A stretch of DNA of 20,298 nucleotides from Bacillota bacterium (GCA_021848765.1 JAJZTU010000024.1:1-20298); one strand, 5' to 3'. Shown: positions 1 through 7,962, numbered from the stretch's first letter. Notes: generated by a model not told the origin, from the sequence alone. Program-made: numbers and translations.

Positions 1-1
1 T

Positions 2-763
2 ATTTTCACTCTGTATAATTATCTCTGGGACCAGGAGGCCCAGGAACGCTACGGGTATTTTTTAGACTATTACCAGACAGAACTGGCCAAACGGGTCAGC
101 TTTATCAAACAGATGTGGGAAAACCGCCAGCCGGGAGAGGGATTGGAATATATCCCTATTTTTGAGGACTTCAGCAACCTGAACCCGGAGAAAGGGGCCT
201 TCATGGCCCAGGTAATCTCCCGCATCCTGAAAAGTCAAAACCTGCAGCCAGGGGAGAAAAAGATTATCGAAGAAGCTTTAATCCGGCATGCCAAGGCCGC
301 CTTAAATTGCCAGGACGAAGAAGCCAATCAAATTAAAAATTCCTTAATCACCCCGGTGGTATCTGAAATTGTCAGCCTGAATAAATCCCAGGAATTCCTG
401 CGGGCTGCCCAGGTCTGTATGGAACACAAGCTCTTTAATTCAGCCCTTAACCGCTGTTACTATGCCATGCTGCGGGCAGCCCGGGCTGTTTTGGTGAGCT
501 TCGGGTACTGCAAACCCTGGCGGGGGCTTAACTTGCGTCCTGTGGAAACCCATGAAGAGGTTTTACTTACTTTTCAAAAGGTATTGGTTGAAGAGAAAGG
601 CTTGTTCGAACCTGAGCAGTTAAATTTTTTGCGCAAGGCCCTGCAAAAAAGGCTGGTAGCCGATTATGCCGATTTAGAAATCAAAGCCAGGGAGGCTTCC
701 CAAATACTCAAGCAGGCGCAAGCTTTTGTCTCCAGAGTAGAGGAAATTATCAGTACAAACTAA
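2..763 (+). CDS. HEPN-domain protein, 5' end outside the window
   Basis: The reading frame is open from base 2, and the codons before the first ATG (113) already look coding. No Shine-Dalgarno site precedes that ATG, so the gene most likely begins upstream of the window and is partial here. The N-terminal half is aromatic-rich and then charged; I do not recognise it. The C-terminal ~110 residues look like a HEPN domain of the UPF0332 type: a helix with R-C-Y-Y-A-M followed by A-A-R-A near bases 451-492, and a closing R-x-x-A-D-Y near 650-668. HEPN domains are helical, often dimeric, and occur in RNases, toxins and nucleotide-binding accessory proteins. I see no classic R-x4-6-H ribonuclease motif and no adjacent MNT nucleotidyltransferase, so the function is left open. 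HEPN assignment fairly sure; role unknown. Confidence 0.75.
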   Translation: MFTLYNYLWDQEAQERYGYFLDYYQTELAKRVSFIKQMWENRQPGEGLEYIPIFEDFSNLNPEKGAFMAQVISRILKSQNLQPGEKKIIEEALIRHAKAALNCQDEEANQIKNSLITPVVSEIVSLNKSQEFLRAAQVCMEHKLFNSALNRCYYAMLRAARAVLVSFGYCKPWRGLNLRPVETHEEVLLTFQKVLVEEKGLFEPEQLNFLRKALQKRLVADYADLEIKAREASQILKQAQAFVSRVEEIISTN

Positions 764-811
764 CACCCCGGTGGGAGAAGTATTGGACATCCTGCCCGGG
801 GTGTTTGAATT
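762..811 (+). terminator. hairpin after the HEPN gene, possible terminator
   Basis: A perfect 10-bp inverted repeat pairs 762-771 (AACACCCCGG) with 796-805 (CCGGGGTGTT). The stem can be extended inward with wobble pairs and one bulged C (TGGGA with TCCTG). The stop codon of the HEPN gene forms part of the left arm. The following bases (TTTGAATTT) are a poor U tract, so termination may be weak, or the hairpin may instead stabilise the 3' end. Confidence 0.4.
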
Positions 812-826
812 TCCTGGAAAACTAAT

Positions 827-884
827 TATTCCCAAAAGGAATATACTGTAATTATGCGACAGGAAATAAACTATATCTGTCGAA
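827..884 (+). promoter_or_regulatory. two short inverted repeats upstream of the DUF2339 gene
   Basis: Two small dyads lie in the leader of the next gene: TATTCC/GGAATA (827-832 and 838-843, 5-base loop) and CGACAG/CTGTCG (857-862 and 877-882, 14-base spacer). TATACT at 842-847 could serve as a -10 box, but I find no matching -35. The right dyad arm runs into TGTCGAA (878-884), which resembles a Spo0A box. Each signal alone is short enough to be chance; together they mark the most probable control region for the gene starting at 926. Confidence 0.25.
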
Positions 885-925
885 AATAATAAAGAGAATA
901 TCATTGAGAAAAAGGGAGTGAGGCC

Positions 926-3900
926 ATGGCGGACCGTGACGAGTTCCAAATCCTCCAAGACAGGGTGGCAAAACTGGAACAACTGGTTCAGCGGCAAAAC
1001 CTGCGCATAGAACTGCTGGAACAGCAGGAAGTGAAAGATTCCTCCTTGCGGAAAACTGCTCCCGCAATTCCCGCAATGCCGGATGATAAAACCGAACGAC
1101 CATATGTGCAACCGTCTGAACAGCCATATGCGCAACCTTCTAAACAGCCGTCTACACGACCCTACGAGCAACTATCCACCCCAAAAGCTACTCCTATAGA
1201 CAATCTACCGCGTAAAAACATCAATCGCCGTCCTAACTGGAACAATGAGCACTTAGAAGCCCAAATCGGCGGGACCTGGCTAAATCGCATCGGCGTAGTG
1301 GCCTTTGTTTTAGGAATGGGCTTTTTTCTGAAATATGCCTTTGAGAACAACTGGATTGGGCCTGCCGGCCGGGTAGCCATCGGGCTGTTAATAGGCATCA
1401 TCCTCCTGACGGGAGGAGAACTGGCTCAGAAAAAACAATATGAAAAATTTGCCCAGGGCATCACCGGGGGCGGTATTGCCGTCCTCTATCTTTCCATTTT
1501 TGCTGCCTTTCAGTTTTATGAACTTATTCCCCAACTGCCCGCCTTTGCCCTGATGATCCTGGTGACCGCCACAGCCGTGCTCCTGGCAGTCCGGTACAGC
1601 GCTATGGCAATTGCCATTCTGGGTGTTACCGGCGGCTTTCTGACTCCCTTTCTGCTCAGCACAGGGGAGGCTAATGCAGTAGCCCTGTTCACTTATATCG
1701 CCATCCTGGACCTGGGCATCCTGGCTACAGCCTATTTCCAAAACTGGCGGGTGCTTAATTACCTCAGTTACATCTTCACCCAGTCAGTTATCCTGCTCTG
1801 GCTTATAGAAACCTCGGGTGAGGGATTGTGGACCAGGCAGATTATCTTTACGGTGTTCTTCCTAATTTTCGCCTGTTTGTCCTTTTTCCATAATATCCTG
1901 CACAAAAAGCAAACTCAGGCAGCTGATTTGGCGTTAATCTTTCTAAATGCAGGAGTGTTTTTTGGCTTAAGCTACTTTAACCTGGAGCACGACTACCAGG
2001 CCTTCCTGGGCCTGTTTGCCGCCCTGATGGCCATAATCTATTTCAGCTTGGGTTACCTGACCCTCCAGGCCAACAAGGAAGACCGTAACTTAACCTTAAC
2101 CTTCCTGGGAGTATCCCTGATTTTCCTGACTCTGGCCATTCCCATCCAACTGACCGGCCACTGGATTACGGCAGGTTGGTCAGCGGAAGGAGCAGTGCTG
2201 CTCTGGCTGGGCTTTAAGACAGGAAGCATCAAGACCAGATATGGAGCCTGGGCGGTCCTGGTCCTGGTAATTATCAGGTTACTGGGCTATGATACCTACC
2301 TGGACTTATATGCCCATTACCTCTCCCCGTTAGAGGGAAAACCGCCTGTTCTCTATACACCGTTTTTAAATGCCAAAACCCTGACCTTTCTGGCCGGCAT
2401 TGGTTCATTCCTGATTTCAGCGTGGCTGTATTCCTTTAACCGGGATAAGGCCCGGCCCTGGGAAGCAAGAGCTGGAACCATACTGGCCATAGTGGCAAAT
2501 TTATTAATCCTCTGGCTGCTCAGCAGCGAGATTACCGCATATTTTGATTCCAGAAGGATTCTCGAGTACAATTCCCGGGGGACTTTCAACCCGGGAAGCC
2601 AATCCTGGGACAATGAGGAGGCCAAACAGCTCACACTCTCCGCCGTTTGGGCCTTGTATTCCATTCTGCTGGTAGTAATCGGGATCCTCAAGAAATACAA
2701 GCCTATCCGGATATTTGCCATCGTGCTTTTCGGAGTTACCATCCTGAAAGTATTTCTCTTCGATTTATCCAATCTGGACACCATCTACCGGATAATGTCC
2801 TTCTTGATTCTCGGAGTAATCCTCATTGGGGTATCCTTCCTGTACCAGAAATTCAAGGGTCAAATGCTAATGCTTTTAGCTGTCATAACTGTCACTGTTC
2901 TGGGGCAGTTGGCCTGGCTGCCGGCAGCTAATGCCGATTACGCGGCGGAGCACTGGGCCTTCCGCAAGCAAATTCCGGGTCAAAACTCCTCACAAAAATA
3001 TGTCCAGGTAGAATTGGACGGGGAAACATACAACCATTCCGCAGCCGGGAATCTTGCCGACCTCAGGGTGGTGGGAGGCAATAAAGATGCCGGTGAGGAA
3101 GTTCCCTACTACCTGTACTCAGAAAAGGCAGCTGTGGAGGAGAAAGCCTATCCGGTAACCATCCTGAATAATTCTTTTGTACCCCGGGCCTACTCCAGTT
3201 TCGTCCTTGACCTGGGTGAGGCCAACCGGCCCAATAACCGCCTGACTATCGAAACCCCGGGGACTAATTTCCTGCGGCGAATTGAGGTAGAAGGCGCCGA
3301 TAATCCGAAAGCAGCCTGGAATAAACTGGCCTCCAGTGACCACATTTTTGACTTCAAGGGCAGCCGCAGCACCCAGGTACACTATAGTGAAAATAACTTT
3401 CGCTACCTGAGAATAAAAATCTGGAACAAAAGTGAACCCCCGCTGGAAATCACCGGCGCTATGATATACTACACAATTAAAAAACCCGGTGCAGAAAAGA
3501 AGCTGGAGCCCAAGCGCATCGCCACTTCCGAGAATGTGGAGCTTACAGCCTCTTCCGGGGAGCAGGGCAAAAAGTCCAGTATGCTTACCTTTGACTTAGG
3601 CTATGCCAATTATCCCAGCCATCGCCTGGTATTATCCGCTGCTGATGAGAATTTCAGCCGCCAGGTAACCCTGGAAGGCAGCAATGACCAGAAAACCTGG
3701 GAACCGGCAGGGAGCAGCCTGACTATTTATTCTTATAATATTGATAACAAGGTAGGCCAAAACCTTACCCTGGAATACCCTGAAATCTCCTCCCGTTACT
3801 TAAGAGTAACCATCCATAACCAGGATAACCCTCCCTTACACATCAAGGGCGGCACAGTTTACAGTTTCCCGCACAAAGTTATTTTCCCTTATGATTCCAG

Positions 3901-4159
3901 GATTCAGTATGCCCTTTATTACGGAAACCCTAAGGCCCAGCCGCCGGTGTATGACATCCAGCAACTGGCCACCTACCTGGAGAAAGGTAACCTGCCGGTA
4001 TTTTCATTGGGTCCTGAGCAAAAAAACCCGCTATACGTCCAAGAAAAAAAGCCCTGGACTGAGGAAAACAAGTGGATGCTCTGGACCGTCCTGGGCCTGG
4101 TGGTAATAGTCCTGGGTTTAGCCATTATAAACACAATGAAGAAAATTGGCTCTGAATAG
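926..4159 (+). CDS. multi-pass membrane protein, DUF2339 part fused to DUF3999 part
   Basis: 1077 residues, starting at ATG 926 behind AAAGGGAGTGAGG. Residues 1-35 are a predicted coiled coil, 45-95 a Q/P/S-rich linker with repeated Q-P-x-x-Q-P, and ~105-645 a long run of hydrophobic helices beginning with the G-G-T-W-L-N-R-I-G motif typical of DUF2339 membrane proteins. Residues 647-670 look like a signal peptide (hydrophobic core, then A-N-A before D671). The rest (671-1040) is extracytoplasmic with two beta-rich modules, each containing D-L-G-x-A-N and R-Y-L-R-[IV] elements like those of DUF3999. A final transmembrane helix lies near 1050-1070. From family knowledge, DUF2339 and DUF3999 are usually separate neighbouring genes; here they appear fused. 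The biochemical function of both families is unknown; an envelope or polysaccharide-linked role is only a guess. No partner gene is seen nearby. Confidence 0.85.
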   Translation: MADRDEFQILQDRVAKLEQLVQRQNLRIELLEQQEVKDSSLRKTAPAIPAMPDDKTERPYVQPSEQPYAQPSKQPSTRPYEQLSTPKATPIDNLPRKNINRRPNWNNEHLEAQIGGTWLNRIGVVAFVLGMGFFLKYAFENNWIGPAGRVAIGLLIGIILLTGGELAQKKQYEKFAQGITGGGIAVLYLSIFAAFQFYELIPQLPAFALMILVTATAVLLAVRYSAMAIAILGVTGGFLTPFLLSTGEANAVALFTYIAILDLGILATAYFQNWRVLNYLSYIFTQSVILLWLIETSGEGLWTRQIIFTVFFLIFACLSFFHNILHKKQTQAADLALIFLNAGVFFGLSYFNLEHDYQAFLGLFAALMAIIYFSLGYLTLQANKEDRNLTLTFLGVSLIFLTLAIPIQLTGHWITAGWSAEGAVLLWLGFKTGSIKTRYGAWAVLVLVIIRLLGYDTYLDLYAHYLSPLEGKPPVLYTPFLNAKTLTFLAGIGSFLISAWLYSFNRDKARPWEARAGTILAIVANLLILWLLSSEITAYFDSRRILEYNSRGTFNPGSQSWDNEEAKQLTLSAVWALYSILLVVIGILKKYKPIRIFAIVLFGVTILKVFLFDLSNLDTIYRIMSFLILGVILIGVSFLYQKFKGQMLMLLAVITVTVLGQLAWLPAANADYAAEHWAFRKQIPGQNSSQKYVQVELDGETYNHSAAGNLADLRVVGGNKDAGEEVPYYLYSEKAAVEEKAYPVTILNNSFVPRAYSSFVLDLGEANRPNNRLTIETPGTNFLRRIEVEGADNPKAAWNKLASSDHIFDFKGSRSTQVHYSENNFRYLRIKIWNKSEPPLEITGAMIYYTIKKPGAEKKLEPKRIATSENVELTASSGEQGKKSSMLTFDLGYANYPSHRLVLSAADENFSRQVTLEGSNDQKTWEPAGSSLTIYSYNIDNKVGQNLTLEYPEISSRYLRVTIHNQDNPPLHIKGGTVYSFPHKVIFPYDSRIQYALYYGNPKAQPPVYDIQQLATYLEKGNLPVFSLGPEQKNPLYVQEKKPWTEENKWMLWTVLGLVVIVLGLAIINTMKKIGSE

Positions 4160-4206
4160 TGGTTTTTTCTGGAAAACAGCGGATTTGCTAAATGAATGGG
4201 GTAAAT

Positions 4207-4240
4207 GGTTGTTGACAACCCTGAATAGTAGTTCTAGAAT
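4207..4240 (+). promoter_or_regulatory. near-consensus sigma-A promoter with overlapping palindrome
   Basis: TTGACA (4212-4217), a 17-base spacer, then TAGAAT (4235-4240): a perfect -35 and a one-mismatch -10, pointing at the small membrane gene starting at 4320, with a leader of about 70 bases. The -35 lies inside the palindrome GGTTGT-TG-ACAACC (4207-4220), which could be an operator that blocks polymerase, though it is short. Confidence 0.7.
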
Positions 4241-4319
4241 AGAAAGTGGGTGAATAAAACTCAGTCCAAATTTACTAGAATCAGGCATACTTCAGTCCTA
4301 ACAAGAAAGGTGGTGCCCC

Positions 4320-4595
4320 ATGAACTTTTGGACACCATTGCTAGGTATAACCTTTGCTTTTCTGGCCAACCTCCCAATGGGCTACTGGAGGTCCCTTTCC
4401 CGCAAATATTCCCCCTCATGGTTCATCGCGGTGCACCTCACTGTTCCCTTTATAATTCTTGTACGCCTGAAATTAGGCTTGGGATACGGATTTATTCCGT
4501 TTTTCATAGTTGCTGCTGTCGCCGGACAGCTCACCGGAGGGAAATGGTTTGGCAAGCTCGCCGGGATGTTTGGTCCGGAAAGCGGCAGTTTTTAG
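4320..4595 (+). CDS. small hydrophobic membrane protein, 91 aa
   Basis: Starts at ATG 4320 with AAAGGTGGT about 6 bases upstream, and ends just before a strong terminator, so it forms a one-gene unit behind the promoter at 4212-4240. Three hydrophobic stretches (about residues 3-20, 34-51 and 54-70) suggest three membrane passes. Positions 21-31 are basic (R, R, K), and the C-terminus is rich in Gly. I do not recognise a named family; it looks like the conserved small integral membrane proteins seen in many clostridia. The overlapping +2 frame (4250-4606) has a Cys/Arg/Pro-rich composition and no ribosome site, which favours this frame. Confidence 0.7.
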   Translation: MNFWTPLLGITFAFLANLPMGYWRSLSRKYSPSWFIAVHLTVPFIILVRLKLGLGYGFIPFFIVAAVAGQLTGGKWFGKLAGMFGPESGSF

Positions 4596-4646
4596 GGCCT
4601 AACTAAATTGCTTAAGTAGAATACTCATAAATTAATCAGCCAATGT

Positions 4647-4683
4647 AAGAGATTATGGGAAGAATACCATGGTCTCTTTTTTT
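4647..4683 (+). terminator. Rho-independent terminator
   Basis: An 11-bp stem pairs 4648-4658 (AGAGATTATGG) with 4667-4677 (CCATGGTCTCT), with two G-U pairs, an 8-base loop and an uninterrupted T tract at 4677-4683. It lies 50 bases after the small membrane gene and isolates it from the pilus locus that follows. Confidence 0.85.
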
Positions 4684-4709
4684 ATGCAATTTTAGCATTA
4701 AACTTGTTA

Positions 4710-4740
4710 GCTGTAAAAAAATTTTGAATTTTTTTACAGC
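4710..4740. repeat. perfect 14-bp AT-rich inverted repeat
   Basis: GCTGTAAAAAAATT (4710-4723) and its exact complement (4727-4740) are separated by three bases. The stem contains A and T tracts on either side, so the transcript could act as a terminator in either direction, or the DNA could be an operator for the pilus locus starting at 4850. It lies only 26 bases after the terminator at 4647-4683. The remaining bases up to the cpaB ribosome site (4741-4836) hold only weak promoter-like boxes, for example TTGTTT at 4796 with TATATA at 4821. Confidence 0.6.
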
Positions 4741-4849
4741 GTCGACAAAATTCGCAAGACATCGGCTAGTTATTGTACTAAAATAGGTCTTGGCTTTGTT
4801 TTTGTAAAATTATGGAAGATTATATAGGTTAGTCTTGGAGGAAATCGCA

Positions 4850-5560
4850 ATGGGTCTGAAAACTCGACTTATTTTGATTATGATTTTGGGTCTGATAATT
4901 TCAGCTGGTACCTATACCTACTTGAGCAGCATCAAAGAAACAATTCAGGTGGTGGTAGCAGTGCAGGATATCTTACCACGTACCAAAATCACCCCAAATA
5001 TGGTTAAAACAATAGTAATCGGTAAAAGGGAGGGTAATCTGTTGGCGCCAAAAGCTTTTAGCCGCATAGAACAGGTAGTGGGTTTGAGCACCAAGACAAA
5101 AATTGATGCAGGTGAATTGCTAAAAGCTGACCCCCGAAAAATTTTATACGGACCCGATATTGCTAAAAGTTATGCTGCCGGCAGAGAGGCGGACAAGCGT
5201 TATTTTGTCCCTGAGCATATGCGGGTTACAGGAGTTACTGTTGATTCCCAAGGCTCTGCCGGTGATGAGCTGAAACTTGGTGACCTGGTTGACGTCATTT
5301 ATACCTCCAAAGAGCAGGGTTCAACTGCCTTTGCCGTCACAATTATCCAACATGTTGAGGTTTTCAGTATTTCCGGGGGTGATGAAGGTGGCCTTAAGGA
5401 ACCCCAGGTAATCAACCTGCTGGTCACCCCTCAGCAAGCAGGAGACCTGGCCTTGGCCAAGCGAAACGGTTCCATTGATCTGGTCTTAAATCCCTCGGGG
5501 GGAGAAATTGCCCAACCCTTGGTGGCAACTCCGAATAGTTTGCTAAAAGGAAAGAAGTAA
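4850..5560 (+). CDS. cpaB: CpaB/RcpC-type SAF-domain pilus assembly protein
   Basis: 236 residues. The ATG at 4850 is chosen over the upstream TTG at 4835 because GGAGG (4837-4841) then sits 8 bases before the start, whereas the TTG would overlap it. One N-terminal transmembrane helix (about residues 5-24) is followed by a SAF domain (about 30-90, with I-L-P-R-T-K-I-T and an S-T-K-T-K-I-D-A-G-E-L loop). Then comes the RcpC/CpaB region, with V-T-V-D-S-Q-G-S-A-G-D-E-L-K-x-G-D-x-V-D-V-I and a T-P-Q-Q-A-G-D-L-A-L-A segment. In diderms CpaB supports the secretin; in monoderms it probably acts in the wall zone at the pilus exit. First gene of the canonical Tad locus; a 6-bp hairpin (5560-5580) follows its stop. 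Confidence 0.88.
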   Translation: MGLKTRLILIMILGLIISAGTYTYLSSIKETIQVVVAVQDILPRTKITPNMVKTIVIGKREGNLLAPKAFSRIEQVVGLSTKTKIDAGELLKADPRKILYGPDIAKSYAAGREADKRYFVPEHMRVTGVTVDSQGSAGDELKLGDLVDVIYTSKEQGSTAFAVTIIQHVEVFSISGGDEGGLKEPQVINLLVTPQQAGDLALAKRNGSIDLVLNPSGGEIAQPLVATPNSLLKGKK

Positions 5561-5641
5561 CGGAGAACGCGGGGCTCCGTGTAAACGGCTAAATATAGGT
5601 GAACCAATGGCAATATCCGGTTTGCAGTGGAGGAGATCCTG

Positions 5642-6541
5642 GTGGTTGTCGATTTCAGTGAGGATATTTTGGAAACTTGTCGTAGTTTAGTTTTAGATGA
5701 GGACTACGCTAATCAGAACAACTATGTACTGGTGGTTCACTCCGCCAAGGGCGGCTCGGGTAAATCTACCATAGCTTTGAATCTGGCTCTCCAATACGCT
5801 TCCAAGGGCCTGCAGACAGTAGTACTGGACTTGGCCATGTACGGAAGTATTGGGGCCATGTTAAAGATGCCCCACCGGGGAAGAGGCCTGGCTGCAATAA
5901 TCACACTTCTGGAGGAGGACGAACATGCTATCCGCTCCTGGAAATTTGGCGAACACCTACGCAGGGCCATTGTAAGTCACCCCCTCCAGGGAGGGAAACT
6001 GGATGTCCTGGTGGCGGCAACTCCTGTCAAAATGGACAAACTCTCTTTGGACTCTGTGGAAACCATAATTGAGGTTTTAAAAGCGCATGGGTATCAAATG
6101 ATTATAGTTGATACCTCCAGTGAGATTTCAGCACGCTGCATTGGTGCATTAAATAAAGCCACCAAAATTCTGCTTGCGGTTACACCTGACATGACCTGTG
6201 CCTGGAACACCGTCCAGCTTCAGGATATATTCAAAAGTATTATGGTAGAACGGGAAAAGGTGGTTCTGGTAGGAAATCGAGTGGGGGAAGGGCTGGGTTT
6301 GAAGTTGGAAGAGCTGGGCGAGCTTATCGGGATTGATTTTGCAGCAGAAATTCCCGAGGATTATCGACTGGTACAAGCTTTGGCCAACCAGGGTACCCCC
6401 CTTATTTTCAGGGACGGAAATGCTGTTAGTTTGGCCCTCAAGGAATTAGCCAACTTTTTTTATCCTATCTATACACAGCAACAATTACGGGGGAAATCAG
6501 GCTCTTTTATCAGCGATTTCCTCCGGAAGCGAGTTAGATAG
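5642..6541 (+). CDS. cpaE: CpaE/TadZ-type MinD/ParA-like ATPase
   Basis: About 299 residues from the GTG at 5642, which has GGAGGAG (5629-5635) 6 bases upstream; an in-frame GTG at 5627 would overlap that site and is less likely. The deviant Walker A KGGSGKST is at residues 36-43 with both the signature lysine and the P-loop lysine present. An I-I-V-D-T-S segment gives the Walker B/switch II region, and I-P-E-D-Y-R follows later, as in MinD-like proteins. CpaE/TadZ is a polar-localisation and assembly ATPase that positions the Tad machine at the inner membrane. Most CpaE proteins carry an N-terminal receiver-like domain of about 120 residues; here only about 30 residues precede the P-loop, and the 81-base gap to cpaB leaves no room for one, so this is a short form. 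Confidence 0.88.
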   Translation: MVVDFSEDILETCRSLVLDEDYANQNNYVLVVHSAKGGSGKSTIALNLALQYASKGLQTVVLDLAMYGSIGAMLKMPHRGRGLAAIITLLEEDEHAIRSWKFGEHLRRAIVSHPLQGGKLDVLVAATPVKMDKLSLDSVETIIEVLKAHGYQMIIVDTSSEISARCIGALNKATKILLAVTPDMTCAWNTVQLQDIFKSIMVEREKVVLVGNRVGEGLGLKLEELGELIGIDFAAEIPEDYRLVQALANQGTPLIFRDGNAVSLALKELANFFYPIYTQQQLRGKSGSFISDFLRKRVR

Positions 6542-6554
6542 GACCCACAGCCGG

Positions 6555-6573
6555 AAAGGGGGGATTTTCAATA
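6555..6573 (+). promoter_or_regulatory. ribosome site deciding an ATA start for cpaF
   Basis: AAAGGGGGG (6555-6563) is followed after 7 bases by ATA (6571-6573), in frame with CpaF. No ATG, GTG or TTG exists in this frame between the cpaE stop (6539-6541) and GTG 6700, and GTG 6700 has no Shine-Dalgarno site. The site therefore points to initiation at ATA, or less likely at the CTG at 6577. Confidence 0.5.
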
Positions 6574-7962
6574 AAGCTGGAGGAGCTAATAAAAAACCGC
6601 CAAACCGTCAAACACGGAGGAGAACTTAAAGCCAATCCTGGTAAAACAGGAGTTGCCACCCGGGATAGCAGCGCCAGAAGCAGTGAACTCCTGAAAGTTG
6701 TGCGGGAGCGTTTAACTAAGAATCGCAGTTTGGTTGACCTGAGCACACCGGAAAGTCAAGAAGAAATCAGGGAAATGGCCTGGAGGGTGATTGAAGAGGA
6801 ATCCGGCGGGCAATTTGCTTATTTAATGCTTACAACCTTGGAGAAAGGGGAACTGCTGGAAAAGTTACTGCAAGCTATGTTTGGGTTAGGAATCTTGGAA
6901 CCGCTGCTCAATGATCCCTCAATAAAAGAAATTATGATTAACGGGGCTAAGCAGGTTTTTATTGAGCGGGACGGCCGGCCGGAACTTGCCCGTGATAAGC
7001 AGGGACAAGCCCTAGCCTTCCATGACCAAGCTGAACTGATGCATGTCATCGACAAGATTGTTTCTCCCATCAACCGAAAGGTGGATGAGGTGGATCCCAT
7101 TGTGGATGGCAGACTGCCTGATGGCTCCAGGGTAAATATAGTCATCAAGCCTATTTCCCTGGATGGCCCCGCTGTTACTATCAGGAAGTTTCCTCGAGCT
7201 CCGTATACCCTGGAGGAACTGGTGAGCTTTGGGGCTCTTCCCGGGGAGGTAGCAGAAATTCTGGGCCTGATGGTACAGGCCAAATACAATTTCTTTATTT
7301 CCGGCGGCACCGGCTCGGGAAAAACCACCTTTCTAAACTCCCTGAGCATGAAAATCCCTTCCTGGGAGCGGCTGGTTACAGTAGAAGATGCAGCAGAGTT
7401 AAAACTGGTTCAAGCCGAAAATATTGTCAGGCTGGAAACCCGTCCTCCAAATATCGAAGGCAAGGGCAGCATCACCATGCGAGATCTGGTGCGGACAGCG
7501 CTTCGAATGCGGCCTGAAAGAATCGTCGTCGGGGAAGTCAGGGGAGGAGAGGCCCTGGATATGTTGCAGGCCATGAACACCGGACATGACGGTTCTCTTT
7601 CGACCGGACATGCAAACTCCGCCCGGGACCTTTTAGGCAGGTTGGAAACTATGGTACTCATGGCCGGGCTGGAACTTCCCGTAACTGCTATCCGCCAGCA
7701 AATTGTATCCGCGGTGGATATTGTGGTACATTTGGCCAAATTCCGGGATGGTAAGCGCAGGGTAGCTCAGATTACCGAAATTATTGGCTTGGAGCATAAT
7801 GAAATCCTTACCCAAGATTTATTTGCCTTCCAGGAACAAGGTATGGACATCCAAGGTAACCTCAGGGGAAAGTTGGTTCCAATGAAGGGGATTTTTCATA
7901 AGGAGAAGTTTCTGGCCGCGGGTATTGCTGTTCCGGAAATGCTATGTCAGGAATTAAGGTGA
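6571..7962 (+). CDS. cpaF: CpaF/TadA secretion ATPase of the Tad pilus
   Basis: 463 residues from the proposed ATA start (420 from the conventional GTG at 6700). The extra N-terminus, a charged helix then R-E-R-L-T-K-N, looks like normal CpaF sequence, supporting the longer form. The core has the N-terminal all-alpha region, the D-G-S-R-V-N-I-V box, Walker A GGTGSGKTT (about residues 245-253), the ERIVVGEVRGGE Asp/Walker B region (GEVR from about 321) and the His box S-T-G-H-A-N-S. All catalytic elements are intact. CpaF is the hexameric GspE-superfamily ATPase that powers Flp pilin assembly at the inner membrane through TadB and TadC. It follows cpaE by 29 bases and precedes tadB by 18. If the ATA start is wrong, the first 43 residues are untranslated leader. 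Confidence 0.9.
   Translation: MKLEELIKNRQTVKHGGELKANPGKTGVATRDSSARSSELLKVVRERLTKNRSLVDLSTPESQEEIREMAWRVIEEESGGQFAYLMLTTLEKGELLEKLLQAMFGLGILEPLLNDPSIKEIMINGAKQVFIERDGRPELARDKQGQALAFHDQAELMHVIDKIVSPINRKVDEVDPIVDGRLPDGSRVNIVIKPISLDGPAVTIRKFPRAPYTLEELVSFGALPGEVAEILGLMVQAKYNFFISGGTGSGKTTFLNSLSMKIPSWERLVTVEDAAELKLVQAENIVRLETRPPNIEGKGSITMRDLVRTALRMRPERIVVGEVRGGEALDMLQAMNTGHDGSLSTGHANSARDLLGRLETMVLMAGLELPVTAIRQQIVSAVDIVVHLAKFRDGKRRVAQITEIIGLEHNEILTQDLFAFQEQGMDIQGNLRGKLVPMKGIFHKEKFLAAGIAVPEMLCQELR

Noticed and set aside
878..884. TGTCGAA, a Spo0A-box-like heptamer, and a similar TTGTCGAC on the minus strand near 4741-4748
   Set aside because: Seven or eight bases are too little for a regulator call without a wider set of sites; noted only within the leader entry.
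674..1171. 165-aa and 91-aa minus-strand frames (674-1171, 852-1127)
   Set aside because: They lie opposite the DUF2339 gene start and its leader, have no ribosome site and an odd Phe/Leu/Arg composition; shadows of + strand coding.
4250..4606. 118-aa + strand frame overlapping the small membrane gene
   Set aside because: No Shine-Dalgarno site, and the composition is rich in Cys, His and Arg, while the other frame gives a coherent three-helix membrane protein with a good site.
5607..5690. ATG with an AGGTGA site before cpaE
   Set aside because: The frame is rich in Trp and Arg and stops after 27 codons; it overlaps the cpaE start in another frame. No sign of a frameshifted CpaE N-terminus.
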